From NCBI RefSeq assembly GCF_024585265.1, contig NZ_CP036533.1:1745001-1809000 (forward strand): 64,000 nucleotides of DNA, written 5' to 3'. Each line of letters begins with the position of its first letter. Positions within the stretch are counted from its first letter, which is position 1. Source of the DNA: Bradyrhizobium sp. WBAH42. GTDB taxonomy: Bacteria; Pseudomonadota; Alphaproteobacteria; Rhizobiales; Xanthobacteraceae. The notes under the pieces were generated by a model. The model did no database searches. It was not told the origin of the DNA and saw nothing but the letters and a program-made list of their open reading frames with translations. The position numbers were made by a program, and so were the translations under genes. Below are positions 43,670-52,038 of the stretch, one piece after another.

Positions 43670-44500
43670 TTACTTCCCCGTAAAAACCGCCTTGCGCTTC
43701 TCGATGAAGGCCTGCACCGCCTCCTTGTGATCCGCGGTCGTGGTGAGGCGGACCAGCCGTTCGGCTTCGTGGTCGCGCGCGGTTTCGAAGTCGAACAGCA
43801 GGGCCTCGTCGAGATTGTCCTTCATGTAGCGCAGCGCGAGGCGCGGGCCTCCGGCCAGCGATCTGGCCAGCGCGAACGCCTCGGTCTGCAACTTGTCGTC
43901 GGGCACGACGCGGTTGACGAGCCCGATCGCTTCGGCGCGCGCGGCATCGACGCGGTCGCCGGTGAACATCAATTCGCGCGCCCGCGCGGTGCCGACCAGC
44001 CGAGTCAGCAGCCAGGCGATGCCGTAATCGCCGCTGAGCGCGACGCGGGCATAGCCGGTGGCGACGAAGGCCGATTGCGCGGCGATGCGGATGTCGCAGG
44101 CCATGGCGATGGCAAGCCCGGCGCCGACCGCGGGGCCGGGGAGCGCAGCGATGGTCGGCTTGCGCACCGACACCAGCGCGCCGGTGAGCAGCCGCTGCCG
44201 CTCCTGCAGATCGGCGATGCGACCGTCCAGCGACATCTCGAGCTTCTTGGGATCGCGATGCGCGCCCATGCCCTTGACGTTGCCGCCGGCGCAGAAGGCT
44301 TCGCCCGCGCCGGTCAGCAGCAGCGCGCCAACGTTCGGATCCTCTGCGCAGGTCCGGATCATGGTGCGCAGCGCCGGCGTCAGCGCATCCGACAGCGAAT
44401 TGCGCGCCTCCGGCCGGTTCAGCGTAATGATCGCGACGCGGTCGCGGATCGTGCAGAGGAGCTCATTGGTGCCGGTATCGATGGTGGTTTCCGTGGTCAT
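43670..44500 (-). CDS. Enoyl-CoA hydratase/isomerase family protein
   Basis: 276 residues of crotonase fold: GEAFCAGGNVKGMG oxyanion segment, LPGPAVGAGLAIAMACDIRIA central helix, VALSGDYGIAWLLTRLVG. The SGDYG region carries an Asp where 2-hydratases usually have Glu, as in several isomerase-type members. ATG 44500 has GGGAGGCGAC upstream; the longer frame is repeat DNA. It lies downstream of an SDR on the same strand and close to an acyl-CoA dehydrogenase, a second small acyl-CoA module. Confidence 0.9.
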   Translation of the reverse strand: MTTETTIDTGTNELLCTIRDRVAIITLNRPEARNSLSDALTPALRTMIRTCAEDPNVGALLLTGAGEAFCAGGNVKGMGAHRDPKKLEMSLDGRIADLQERQRLLTGALVSVRKPTIAALPGPAVGAGLAIAMACDIRIAAQSAFVATGYARVALSGDYGIAWLLTRLVGTARARELMFTGDRVDAARAEAIGLVNRVVPDDKLQTEAFALARSLAGGPRLALRYMKDNLDEALLFDFETARDHEAERLVRLTTTADHKEAVQAFIEKRKAVFTGK

Positions 44501-44517
44501 GTCGCCTCCCTCTCTAT

Positions 44518-44602
44518 CGTCATTGCGAGCGAAGCGAAGCAATCCAGAATCCTTCTGTGGAGGCAGTCTGGATTGCTTCGTCGCTTCGCTCCTCGCAATG
44601 AC
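44518..44602. repeat. Palindromic repeat family D
   Basis: CGTCATTGCGAGCGAAGCG with CAATCCAGA, matched by CTGGATTGCTTCG and CTCGCAATGAC. Confidence 0.9.
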
Positions 44603-44623
44603 GGGTGTTGTTGCTAGCTTGCT

Positions 44624-45325
44624 TCAAAACCTCTCCACCCAGGGCCGCAGCTCCAGCTCCCAGCTCCAGGCGCTGCGCGGCTGCTGCAGCACGTTCCAAT
44701 AGCTCTGTGCGATCGCGTCGGGATCGAGCATCGAATCCGGCTTGTCCGCCGGCTCGCTTCGCGTCGCGCTCCTGATGCCGCCATCGATGACGAAATGCGC
44801 GACATGGATGCCCTGCGGCGACAATTCGCGCGCCATGCTCTGCGCAAGGCCCCGCAGCGCGAACTTGCCCATCGCGAAGGGAGCGGACTGCGCATAGCCC
44901 TTGACGCTGGCGGAGGCGCCGGTGAACAGGATCGCGCCGTGCTGGTTCGGCAGCATGCGCTTGGCCGCCTGCTGCGCCACCAGGAAGCCGCCATAGGCGC
45001 TGACCGCGATCGCCTGCGCGACGTCGGCCGGCACGAGGTCGACGAACGGCCCGCGCGTCCGGCCGGAGGCATTGTAGACGACGAGGTCGGGCGTGCCGAT
45101 CTCGCGCTCGACCAGGCCGAACAGCCGCTCCACCTCGTCGGGCTCGGTGGCGTTGCAGGCATAGGCCTTCGCTCCGGTCTCGGTGCAGAGCGCGCCAAGC
45201 TTCTCGATCTTGCGTGCAGCGAGGGCGAGGCGGATGCCCTGCGCCGCAAGCAGGCGCGCCAGCGATGCGCTGAGGCCTTCGCCGGCACCGACGATGAGGG
45301 CGATCTTGTATTTCGGATGTTCCAT
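44624..45325 (-). CDS. SDR-family oxidoreductase with Phe in place of the catalytic Tyr
   Basis: 233 residues. Nucleotide motif VGAGEGLSASLA replaces the usual TGxxxGxG, and the NASG and GASASVKG positions fit SDRs. The active site reads F150-AMG-K154 where classical enzymes have YxxxK, so normal proton transfer would be impaired. The same FAM(A/G)K form is, to my knowledge, typical of one proteobacterial SDR clade rather than a single mutation. ATG 45325 is the first good start; GAGAG upstream. The function is unknown. Confidence 0.82.
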   Translation of the reverse strand: MEHPKYKIALIVGAGEGLSASLARLLAAQGIRLALAARKIEKLGALCTETGAKAYACNATEPDEVERLFGLVEREIGTPDLVVYNASGRTRGPFVDLVPADVAQAIAVSAYGGFLVAQQAAKRMLPNQHGAILFTGASASVKGYAQSAPFAMGKFALRGLAQSMARELSPQGIHVAHFVIDGGIRSATRSEPADKPDSMLDPDAIAQSYWNVLQQPRSAWSWELELRPWVERF

Positions 45326-45546
45326 TTGGTGATCTCTCGCAGACAGGAGCCGTTGATCTAGGCACGGTCCGTGCGGACAACCAGCCGGCGCGGCCACAAT
45401 TCCGCAGGGCGAATTGCTCCCGCGCGGCGATCATGCCGCCCTGATATTTTGCGGCTTTATCGCTGTCCGCGACGGGAGCATGATCGACATCATCCAAAGC
45501 GGCAAGCGCAAAGAATTGCCGTCGGACGGAAACGAAGAGGACGATC

Positions 45547-47331
45547 ATGCCCGGACCGGTCACAGCGCAGCCAAAAGATATCGCGGCCGCACCCTCCGGC
45601 CTGCTGGCGCCCGATACATCAGGCATGAATTTCTACCGCGCCGATCCCGCGCTGACGGACCTGCTCCGCATTCATCTGCCGGAGAATCTGTTCCGCCACA
45701 TCGAGCCGCATCTCGATCGCCTCGGCGAGCTCGCCGGCGGCCATCTCGACGAATGCGCGCGGCTTGCCGACCGCCACACGCCCATCCTGCACCAGCGCGA
45801 CAAGTTCGGCCGCGACGTGCAATGGATCGAATATCACCCGGCCTATCGCGAGCTGGAGAACGCCGCGTTCGGCCAGTTCGGCATCCACGCGCTCTCGATC
45901 GCCAAGGGCATCATGGGCTGGCCGGACAAATACCCTGTTGTCGCCAAGCATGCCTTCACCTTCCTGTTCAACCAGACCGAATTCGGCATGGGCTGCCCGA
46001 TCAACGTCACTGACGGCTGCGCCAAGCTCCTGGCGAATTTCGGCAGCGAGGCGCTGAAGGCGAAATATCTCGACGGCCTGACCTCGACCGACATGAGCAA
46101 GCTGACGCAGGGCGGCCAGTTCATGACCGAGAAGGAAGGCGGCTCCGACGTCGGCACGCTGACCACGCGTGCGGTGCAGGAGGGCGACCATTGGCGTCTC
46201 TATGGCGAGAAATGGTTCTGCTCGAATGCCGATGCGAAAGTCGTGATGCTGCTGGCGCGGCCCGAAGGTGCCGGGCCCGGCACGCGCGGCGTCGGCCTGT
46301 TCCTGATGCCGCGCTTCCTCGACGACGGCACCCAGAACCACTACCGGATCGTGCGCCTCAAGGACAAGCTCGGCACGCGCTCGATGGCCTCGGGCGAGAT
46401 CAAGCTCGAAGGTGCGATCGCCTACGCCGTCGGCAAGCTCGACCGCGGTTTCGTGCAGATGGCCGAGATGGTGAACTCCTCGAGGCTCTCCAACGGCGTC
46501 AAGTCCACCGCGCTGATGCGCCGCGCCTATCATGACGCGATGACGGTGGCGAAGAGCCGCGTCGTGTTCGGCCAGCGCATCATCGACCTGCCGCTGGGCC
46601 GGCGGCAGATGCTGAAGATCATGCTGCCGGTGGAGCAGGGCCTCTCGATGAGCTTCCTCACTGCGGACGCGCTCGACCGCGCCGAGGCCGGCAGCCAGGA
46701 TGCGGCGGCGCTGCTGCGCATCCTGACCCCGACGCTGAAATTCCGCGCCACGCGGGATGCGCGAAAAGTCTGCGGCGATGCGCTCGAGATGCGCGGCGGC
46801 ATCGGCTATATCGAGGAATTCGCCACCGCCCGCCTGCTGCGCGATGCGCATCTCGGCTCGGTCTGGGAAGGCACCGGCAACATCGTCGCGATCGATGCGC
46901 TGCGGCGGGCGGTCGGTCGTCACGGCGCGGAATCCGCACTCGCGGCCGATCTGCACGCCCGGCTCGACGACAGCGCCTCGGTGCCGCAGGCCTGGCGCGA
47001 TCATCTGCGTGGCCTCACCGACCGCGCCGTCGGCTTCGCGCGCGAAGTCGCGGCTAAGTCCGAAAACGAGGCGGATGCGCGCCGCGCCACCAGCGTGCTC
47101 TATCACGTCGCCAGCGCAGTCGCCCTCGCCTGGGAAGCACACCGAATCCACGACATGCGCGGCGATGCGCGCCGGCTGCTGCTGTCGCGCCTCGTGATCG
47201 ACCATCGCGTGACGCCGAGCGATCCGTTCCGGCTGACGGAAAATGCCGCGCAGGCGAAGATCGCCGAACTTCTGCTCGGCGATCGCGCAGCCAGCATGAG
47301 CGAGGTTGGCGAACTGGTCCTGGCGGCGTAG
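45547..47331 (+). CDS. Long acyl-CoA dehydrogenase (AidB/ACAD C-terminal-extended type)
   Basis: 594 residues. The core has MTEKEGGSDVGTLTTRA (FAD region), YGEKWFCSNADA, FGQRIIDLPLGRRQML, and the catalytic stretch GGIGYIEEFATARLLRDAHLGSVWEGTGNI, in which EGTGNI supplies the glutamate position. About 120 extra C-terminal residues of helical character follow. Resembles AidB-like dehydrogenases in length and order, but the substrate is unknown. ATG 45547 has AGAGG upstream. Followed by an alcohol dehydrogenase on the same strand. Confidence 0.93.
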   Translation: MPGPVTAQPKDIAAAPSGLLAPDTSGMNFYRADPALTDLLRIHLPENLFRHIEPHLDRLGELAGGHLDECARLADRHTPILHQRDKFGRDVQWIEYHPAYRELENAAFGQFGIHALSIAKGIMGWPDKYPVVAKHAFTFLFNQTEFGMGCPINVTDGCAKLLANFGSEALKAKYLDGLTSTDMSKLTQGGQFMTEKEGGSDVGTLTTRAVQEGDHWRLYGEKWFCSNADAKVVMLLARPEGAGPGTRGVGLFLMPRFLDDGTQNHYRIVRLKDKLGTRSMASGEIKLEGAIAYAVGKLDRGFVQMAEMVNSSRLSNGVKSTALMRRAYHDAMTVAKSRVVFGQRIIDLPLGRRQMLKIMLPVEQGLSMSFLTADALDRAEAGSQDAAALLRILTPTLKFRATRDARKVCGDALEMRGGIGYIEEFATARLLRDAHLGSVWEGTGNIVAIDALRRAVGRHGAESALAADLHARLDDSASVPQAWRDHLRGLTDRAVGFAREVAAKSENEADARRATSVLYHVASAVALAWEAHRIHDMRGDARRLLLSRLVIDHRVTPSDPFRLTENAAQAKIAELLLGDRAASMSEVGELVLAA

Positions 47332-47357
47332 GCTAACTGTGGCAGCGAGCGCAGTTC

Positions 47358-47489
47358 ACCTCTCCCCTAGGGAGAGGTCGGATCGCGTAAGCGATCCGGG
47401 TGAGGGATTACGCGCTCACGTGAGACCCGAACCCCTCACCCGGAATCGCATCTTCGATGCGCTTCCGACCTCTCCCTTCGGGAGAGGTG
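47358..47489. repeat. Palindromic repeat family C
   Basis: CACCTCTCCCCTAGGGAGAGGTC...GGTGAGGG at left, CCCCTCACCCGG and ACCTCTCCCTTCGGGAGAGGTG at right. Confidence 0.88.
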
Positions 47490-47532
47490 CAGAGTCGACG
47501 ACGAGTGAAACAAAAACAACGAGGAAACACCG

Positions 47533-48621
47533 ATGAAGGCCGCCGTCCTCTATGAAGTCAACCAGCCGCTCGTCATCGAGGACATCAGCCTGCCGAAGCC
47601 TGGCCCGCGCGAGGTGCTGATCCGCACCGCGGTCGCTGGCCTCTGCCATTCCGATCTGCACTTCATGGAAGGGCTCTATCCGCATCCGCTGCCTGCGGTG
47701 CTCGGGCACGAATCCGCCGGCGTGGTCGAGCAGGTCGGCTCCGACGTCACCTATGTCAAGCCGGGCGACCACGTCGTCACGTGTCTCTCCGTCTTCTGTG
47801 GCACCTGCGACAATTGCACCACCGGCCGCACCGTGCTCTGCACCGACGCGACGGTGAAGATGCTGCCGGGCGTCTCCAACCGCATGCAATGGTCGAAGCC
47901 GGAGAAGCTGCACCAATTTCTCAATCTCTCCTCCTTCGCCGAGCAGATGCTGGTGCACGAGAACGCCATCGTGAAGATCCGCAGGGACATGCCGCTCGAT
48001 CTCGCCGCGCTGATCGGCTGCGGCGTCATCACCGGCTATGGCGCGGTGGTGAATACGGCGAAGGTGACGGCCGGCGAGACCGTCGCCGTGATCGGCTGCG
48101 GCGGCGTCGGCATGGCCGCGATCAACGGCGCGCAGATCGCCGGCGCCGGCCGTATCATCGCCATCGACACCAATCCCGCAAAACTCCAGCTCGCGACCAA
48201 GCTGGGCGCGACCGACATCATCAACCCGGCCGACGGCGATGTCGTGAAGCAGGTCCGCGACCTCACCAATGGCGGCGTGCATCATTCCTTCGAGGTGCTC
48301 GGCCGCAAGGAGACTGCCGAGCAGGCGTTCGGCATGCTCGCTTCCGGCGGCACCGCCACGATCGTCGGCATGATCCCGTTCGGCCAGAAGATCGAGCTGC
48401 ACGGCTTCGACTTCCTGCGCGAGCGCAAGATCCAGGGCTCCTCGATGGGCTCGAACCATTTCCGCGTGGACATGCCGCGCCTGGTCGATTTCTACCTGCG
48501 CGGCCGGCTGCATCTGGAGGACTGGATCTCCGCCAAGCTGAAGCTGAGTGAGATCAACGAAGGCTTTGCCAACATGAAAGCCGGCAAGACGCTGCGCAGC
48601 GTGATCGTGTTCGATAATTAG
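47533..48621 (+). CDS. Zinc-dependent alcohol dehydrogenase (MDR family)
   Basis: 362 residues. Catalytic zinc ligands appear in GLCHSD and GHESAG and in the IGCGVITGYGAVV cysteine; the structural zinc loop is CGTCDNCTTGRTVLC. The Rossmann motif is IGCGGVGMAAINGA, followed by an acidic IDTNPAK favouring NAD. It oxidises an alcohol or an S-hydroxymethyl adduct in the cytoplasm; the exact substrate is open. ATG 47533 follows a palindromic repeat, with GAGGAAACACC upstream. The neighbour upstream is the long acyl-CoA dehydrogenase. Confidence 0.93.
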   Translation: MKAAVLYEVNQPLVIEDISLPKPGPREVLIRTAVAGLCHSDLHFMEGLYPHPLPAVLGHESAGVVEQVGSDVTYVKPGDHVVTCLSVFCGTCDNCTTGRTVLCTDATVKMLPGVSNRMQWSKPEKLHQFLNLSSFAEQMLVHENAIVKIRRDMPLDLAALIGCGVITGYGAVVNTAKVTAGETVAVIGCGGVGMAAINGAQIAGAGRIIAIDTNPAKLQLATKLGATDIINPADGDVVKQVRDLTNGGVHHSFEVLGRKETAEQAFGMLASGGTATIVGMIPFGQKIELHGFDFLRERKIQGSSMGSNHFRVDMPRLVDFYLRGRLHLEDWISAKLKLSEINEGFANMKAGKTLRSVIVFDN

Positions 48622-48632
48622 CGGCCGTGACG

Positions 48633-48740
48633 GTGTCATCGCCCGGCTTGACCGGGCGATCCAGTACGCCGCGGCGGGACTTGTGTGAATGAACGACTGC
48701 CGCGGCGTACTGGATGCCCCGGTCAAGCCGGGGCATGACA
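48633..48740. repeat. Palindromic repeat family E
   Basis: GTGTCATCGCCCGGCTTGACC with GATCCAGTACGCCGCGGC, matched by GCCGCGGCGTACTGGATGCC and GGTCAAGCCGGGGCATGACAG. Confidence 0.9.
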
Positions 48741-48769
48741 GCGGAGAGTGTGTGGTCAGTGTGCCTTCT

Positions 48770-49123
48770 TCACCGCGACACGTGCGCGGACACCGCGAGC
48801 CACTTGCCGTTCTTCTTTGCCCAGCAGTCGGTGTACCGCCCGCTCGCCTGCTGACCGTCCGCCGTCGTGTAACTCGTCGCGGCGTGGATGATCGCGAAGT
48901 CGCCCATAATGCGGATCTTGACGTCGTGTGCATGCAAATTGCGGATCGCGATCGGCCGCGCCGTCTGCTCCAGGAAGGCGGCGCGGTCGACCAGCGTCTT
49001 GTCGGGATTGGAGCAATAGAACTCCGGGGCCAGGATCTCGTCGAAGCGCTTGACGTCGCAGTTCTGCACGGCGGCGACGTAGTCGCGATTGAGTGCGGTG
49101 AGCTGCTCGAGATCCTGACTCAT
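48770..49123 (-). CDS. NTF2-like (SnoaL/DUF4440-type) small protein
   Basis: 117 residues with the cone-shaped NTF2 fold pattern: helix LEQLTALNRDYVAAVQNCDV, then LAPEFYCSNPDKTLVDRAAF, and strands VKIRIMGDFAIIHAATSYT and RYTDCWAKKNGKWLAVSAHV. Such proteins act as small hydrolases, isomerases or stress proteins; no catalytic set can be fixed here. ATG 49123 is preceded by GGAGGAAG. A single gene set between repeat families. Confidence 0.85.
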   Translation of the reverse strand: MSQDLEQLTALNRDYVAAVQNCDVKRFDEILAPEFYCSNPDKTLVDRAAFLEQTARPIAIRNLHAHDVKIRIMGDFAIIHAATSYTTADGQQASGRYTDCWAKKNGKWLAVSAHVSR

Positions 49124-49140
49124 GGTGCTTCCTCCCCCTC

Positions 49141-49175
49141 ATTCCAGGGCGCGCGGAGCGCGAACCTGGAATCTC
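49141..49175. repeat. Degenerate half of repeat family A
   Basis: ATTCCAGGGCGCGCGGAGCG with GAACCTGGAATCTC is a decayed left half of family A, abutting a family D copy. Confidence 0.6.
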
Positions 49176-49191
49176 GATTGTTATCTTACTC

Positions 49192-49278
49192 CGTCATTGC
49201 GAGCGAAGCGAAGCAATCCAGAAATGTCTCCGCGGACGCAGTCTGGATTGCTTCGTCGCAAGAGCTCCTCGCAATGAC
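49192..49278. repeat. Palindromic repeat family D
   Basis: CGTCATTGCGAGCGAAGCG...CTGGATTGCTTCG...CTCGCAATGAC palindrome. Confidence 0.9.
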
Positions 49279-49286
49279 GGGAAGGA

Positions 49287-50759
49287 CTAATCACCAAATA
49301 GTGGCGGCGGCACGAAGCCGCCGAACTCCCGCTCGATCAGCTCGGCGAGCTTGAGCGGCGTCCGATCTTCTAACCACGGACCGACGATCTGCATGCCGAC
49401 GGGCAGGCCGCCTTTCGACAGGCCGAGCGGAACCGCCGTCGCAGGCAAGCCCGGAAGCGTTGCGATGCCCGGCCAGGCGAGTTGGTCGGAATAGGGGTAG
49501 TCCTTGCCGTCGATGCTGATCGTTCGCAGGCGCTGCTCCGGCGAGTGATCGTGCGGAAAGGCCGGCGTCGGCATGATCGGGCAGATCACCGCGTCGAAGC
49601 TCTTGAACAATGCCCGCCATTGCGCGCGGAGGACGGCGCGGCTACCCGCATCGAGCACCCAGGCGCGGTGGCTCGCGGTGATACCGCGCAGTCGCTCGGC
49701 GCCGAGGCTCGTGTCCTCCGGCGAGAGCTGGCTTGCCCCTGCCTGCGCATCCGCCAGTTCGTCGGGAGGTAAGAACGCGCCGAGGAAGCCCAGCAGCATG
49801 CGCATGTAGAGCCGCGACGTCTCCGCGAAGTCCGGAAGCCGCGCGCTCTCGCGTGCGACGGCGACGCCGGCCTTTGCAAGGTCGGTTGCAAGCTTGTCGA
49901 TCGCGCCGCGGACATCCTGGTCGCTCGGCAGCAGCGGATGGCTGTCGATCACCAGGACACGAAAATCCCGCAGCGATTGATGCCGTGCGGCAGGCAAGTC
50001 GAGCTTGTAGGCGATCCCCCCGTCGAGCGGATCGGGTCCCGCCATGACGTCGAGCAGCAAGGACAGGTCCGCCGCCGTGCGCGCCATCGGTCCGATGACG
50101 GCGAGGTCGCCCTCGCGCGGAATCGCTGGAAACGGCGGCGGGGTCTCGCCGCGCGCCGCGCAGAGATTGATGGTCGGCTTGTGGGCGAAGACGCCGCAAT
50201 GAAATGCCGGCGCACGCAGGGAACCGCCGATGTCCGAGCCGGTGGCGAGCGCGCAATAGCCTGCGGCGAGGGCTGCCGCCGATCCACCGGACGAACCGCC
50301 CGGCGTGCGGCCGAGATCGTAGGGGTTGTTGGTGGTGCCGTAGATGTCGTTGTAGCTCTGCCAGTCGCCGAGCCCGACCGGCACGTTGGTCTTGCCGAGG
50401 ATCACGCCGCCGGCCTGCTTGATGCGGGCCACCGCCAGCGCGTCTTCCACGGGCTTGAAGTCCTTCTGCGGCACGAATCCCCAGGTCGTCGGCAGGCCGG
50501 CGATGTTGAAGGATTCCTTGATTGTCGTGGGCAGGCCGAGCAGCGGCTTGCGCTCGCCGCGCGCCAGCGCCGCATCCGCTTCGCGCGCCGCGACGAGCGC
50601 GCGATCGAAATCGCGCACGCACACCGCGTTGATGCTGCCGTCGTGCCGGTCGATACGCGCGATCGCATCCTGCGTGAGCTCGACCGCCGAGACCTTCCTC
50701 GCATTCAATGCGGCCGACAATTCGACCGCGCTCTTGAAACTCCATTCCGATCCGGCCAC
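49287..50759 (-). CDS. Amidase-signature family amidase
   Basis: 490 residues from GTG 50759, which has GGGAGAAG upstream; the open frame runs on through a repeat and is not believed. The triad segments are LPTTIKESFN (Lys), GGSSGGSAAALAAG (cis-Ser) and GSDIGGSLRAPAF (nucleophile Ser). It is a single-polypeptide amidase of general type with no AtzG- or GatC-like partner adjacent. It belongs to a different branch from the amidase at 27483. The substrate is unknown. Confidence 0.92.
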   Translation of the reverse strand: MAGSEWSFKSAVELSAALNARKVSAVELTQDAIARIDRHDGSINAVCVRDFDRALVAAREADAALARGERKPLLGLPTTIKESFNIAGLPTTWGFVPQKDFKPVEDALAVARIKQAGGVILGKTNVPVGLGDWQSYNDIYGTTNNPYDLGRTPGGSSGGSAAALAAGYCALATGSDIGGSLRAPAFHCGVFAHKPTINLCAARGETPPPFPAIPREGDLAVIGPMARTAADLSLLLDVMAGPDPLDGGIAYKLDLPAARHQSLRDFRVLVIDSHPLLPSDQDVRGAIDKLATDLAKAGVAVARESARLPDFAETSRLYMRMLLGFLGAFLPPDELADAQAGASQLSPEDTSLGAERLRGITASHRAWVLDAGSRAVLRAQWRALFKSFDAVICPIMPTPAFPHDHSPEQRLRTISIDGKDYPYSDQLAWPGIATLPGLPATAVPLGLSKGGLPVGMQIVGPWLEDRTPLKLAELIEREFGGFVPPPLFGD

Positions 50760-50877
50760 GCGCTTCTCCCGCTCTGGTTGTTCGAGGATGATGCGCAGTT
50801 TGGCCCAACCTCGCAACGTCTGTTTGATCGAGATTGATATGCTGCTAGCCCTTAGCGGCACAGCCAACACCAAGTCG

Positions 50878-50985
50878 GTGTCATCGCCCGGCTTGACCGG
50901 GCGATCCAGTACTCCGCGGCGCCAGTTGTGTGAGTGAACTGCCGCCGCGGAGTACTGGATGCCCCGGTCAAGCCGGGGCATGACA
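50878..50985. repeat. Palindromic repeat family E
   Basis: GTGTCATCGCCCGGCTTGACC with GATCCAGTACTCCGCGGC, matched by GCCGCGGAGTACTGGATGCC and GGTCAAGCCGGGGCATGACAG. Confidence 0.9.
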
Positions 50986-51001
50986 GCGAATGTGATGCGA
51001 A

Positions 51002-51973
51002 CTACGCCGCCCCGATCACGATCCCCACCGCCAGCACGATGGCGCCGCCGAGCACGATCTGGAACACGGCCTGGAGGAACGGCGTGTCCATGTAGCGCGA
51101 GCGGATGAAGGCGATCGCCCACAATTCGAAGAACACGACGACGCAGGCGATCGCTGTTGCAATCCAGAACGCATTGGCCCAGCTGTCGGGTACCAGATAA
51201 GGCGCGGTGTGGCCGAGCCCGCCGAGCGTCGTCATCGCGCCGCAGGTGATGCCGCGCAGCCAGGGCGAGCCGCGCCCCGTCAGCGAGCCGTCGTCGGACA
51301 GCGCTTCCGCAAACCCCATGCTGATGCCGGCCCCGATCGAGGCGGCAAGGCCGACCAGGAATGTCTGCCAGTTCTGGTGCGTGGCGAACGCCGCCGCAAA
51401 CAGCGGTGCCAGCGTCGAGACCGATCCGTCCATCAAGCCGGCGAGGCCCGGCTGCACATATTGCAGCACGAACATGCGCCGGCGCGTGCGGTCCTCCTCG
51501 GCGCGCACGTCGGGCTTCAGGATCTCGTCGGTCAGCCTCGCCGCGGTGTGCTCGTGGCTCTTCTCGGCCTCGGCGAGATCGCCGAGCAGCCGGCGTACGT
51601 TGACGTCCTCGGCCTGCTCGGCGGCCTTGGCGTAGAAGCGCTCGGCCTCGAGCTCCATGGTCTCGACTTCCCGGCGGATCGTGTCGAGCGGCAGGTTCTT
51701 GGTCAGCCAGATCGGGCGGCGGCGCAGAAAGCCTTTGACGTCCTCGCGGCGGATCGGCGGCAGGTGCTGCCCGAAGCGCTGCTCGTACAATTCCAGCAGC
51801 ATGTGGCGATGGCCGCGCTCCTCCTCGGCCATCTGCTCGAACAGTTTTGCCGAGTCCGGATAGCGCTCCTTCAGATCTTCGGCGAAGGTCATGTAGATGC
51901 GGCTGTCCTCCTCCTCGGAGGAGATCGCGACCGCCAGCACCTCGCGCTCAGTCAGATCGGCAAAAGTCTTCAC
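51002..51973 (-). CDS. mbfA: Membrane-bound ferritin-like iron exporter MbfA
   Basis: 323 residues. The N-terminal half is a rubrerythrin/ferritin-like domain with Glu/His iron ligands ([32 protein letters not shown]). The C-terminal half is a VIT1/CCC1-type membrane domain ([42 protein letters not shown]) with about five helices. This two-part build is MbfA, shown in Bradyrhizobium japonicum to export iron and protect from iron and peroxide stress under Irr control. GTG start at 51973. A perfect ICE palindrome overlaps its promoter, so derepression in high iron is expected here too. Confidence 0.95.
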   Translation of the reverse strand: MKTFADLTEREVLAVAISSEEEDSRIYMTFAEDLKERYPDSAKLFEQMAEEERGHRHMLLELYEQRFGQHLPPIRREDVKGFLRRRPIWLTKNLPLDTIRREVETMELEAERFYAKAAEQAEDVNVRRLLGDLAEAEKSHEHTAARLTDEILKPDVRAEEDRTRRRMFVLQYVQPGLAGLMDGSVSTLAPLFAAAFATHQNWQTFLVGLAASIGAGISMGFAEALSDDGSLTGRGSPWLRGITCGAMTTLGGLGHTAPYLVPDSWANAFWIATAIACVVVFFELWAIAFIRSRYMDTPFLQAVFQIVLGGAIVLAVGIVIGAA

Positions 51974-51986
51974 GGCGGCCCTGTCA

Positions 51987-52015
51987 CTATAGTTTAGAAT
52001 AGTTCTAAACTATAG
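51987..52015. promoter_or_regulatory. Irr-type iron control element (ICE box)
   Basis: CTATAGTTTAGAA, TAG, TTCTAAACTATAG: perfect 13-bp arms with a 3-base spacer. The inner TTTAGAA-N3-TTCTAAA equals the ICE consensus recognised by Irr. It ends 13 bases before the mbfA GTG and overlaps the predicted -10 box. Confidence 0.9.
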
Positions 52016-52037
52016 GGCGCTGCCGGTTGCGGGTCAA
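52009..52037 (-). promoter_or_regulatory. Predicted mbfA promoter
   Basis: On the minus strand TTGACC (52032-52037) and TATAGT (52009-52014) are separated by 17 bases, a good sigma-70-like promoter. The -10 lies in one arm of the ICE box, so bound Irr would block polymerase. The -35 box lies just past the stop of the preceding gene. Confidence 0.7.
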
Positions 52038-52038
52038 A

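Noticed and set aside
45414..46013. 199-codon frame overlapping the start of the long acyl-CoA dehydrogenase
   Set aside because: It shifts into an Arg/Pro-rich shadow of the dehydrogenase frame; no start signal or recognisable domain.
49287..51122. 611-residue reading of the amidase
   Set aside because: The first about 120 residues translate a family E repeat and part of the mbfA antisense strand; GTG 50759 with a good ribosome site fits the family length.
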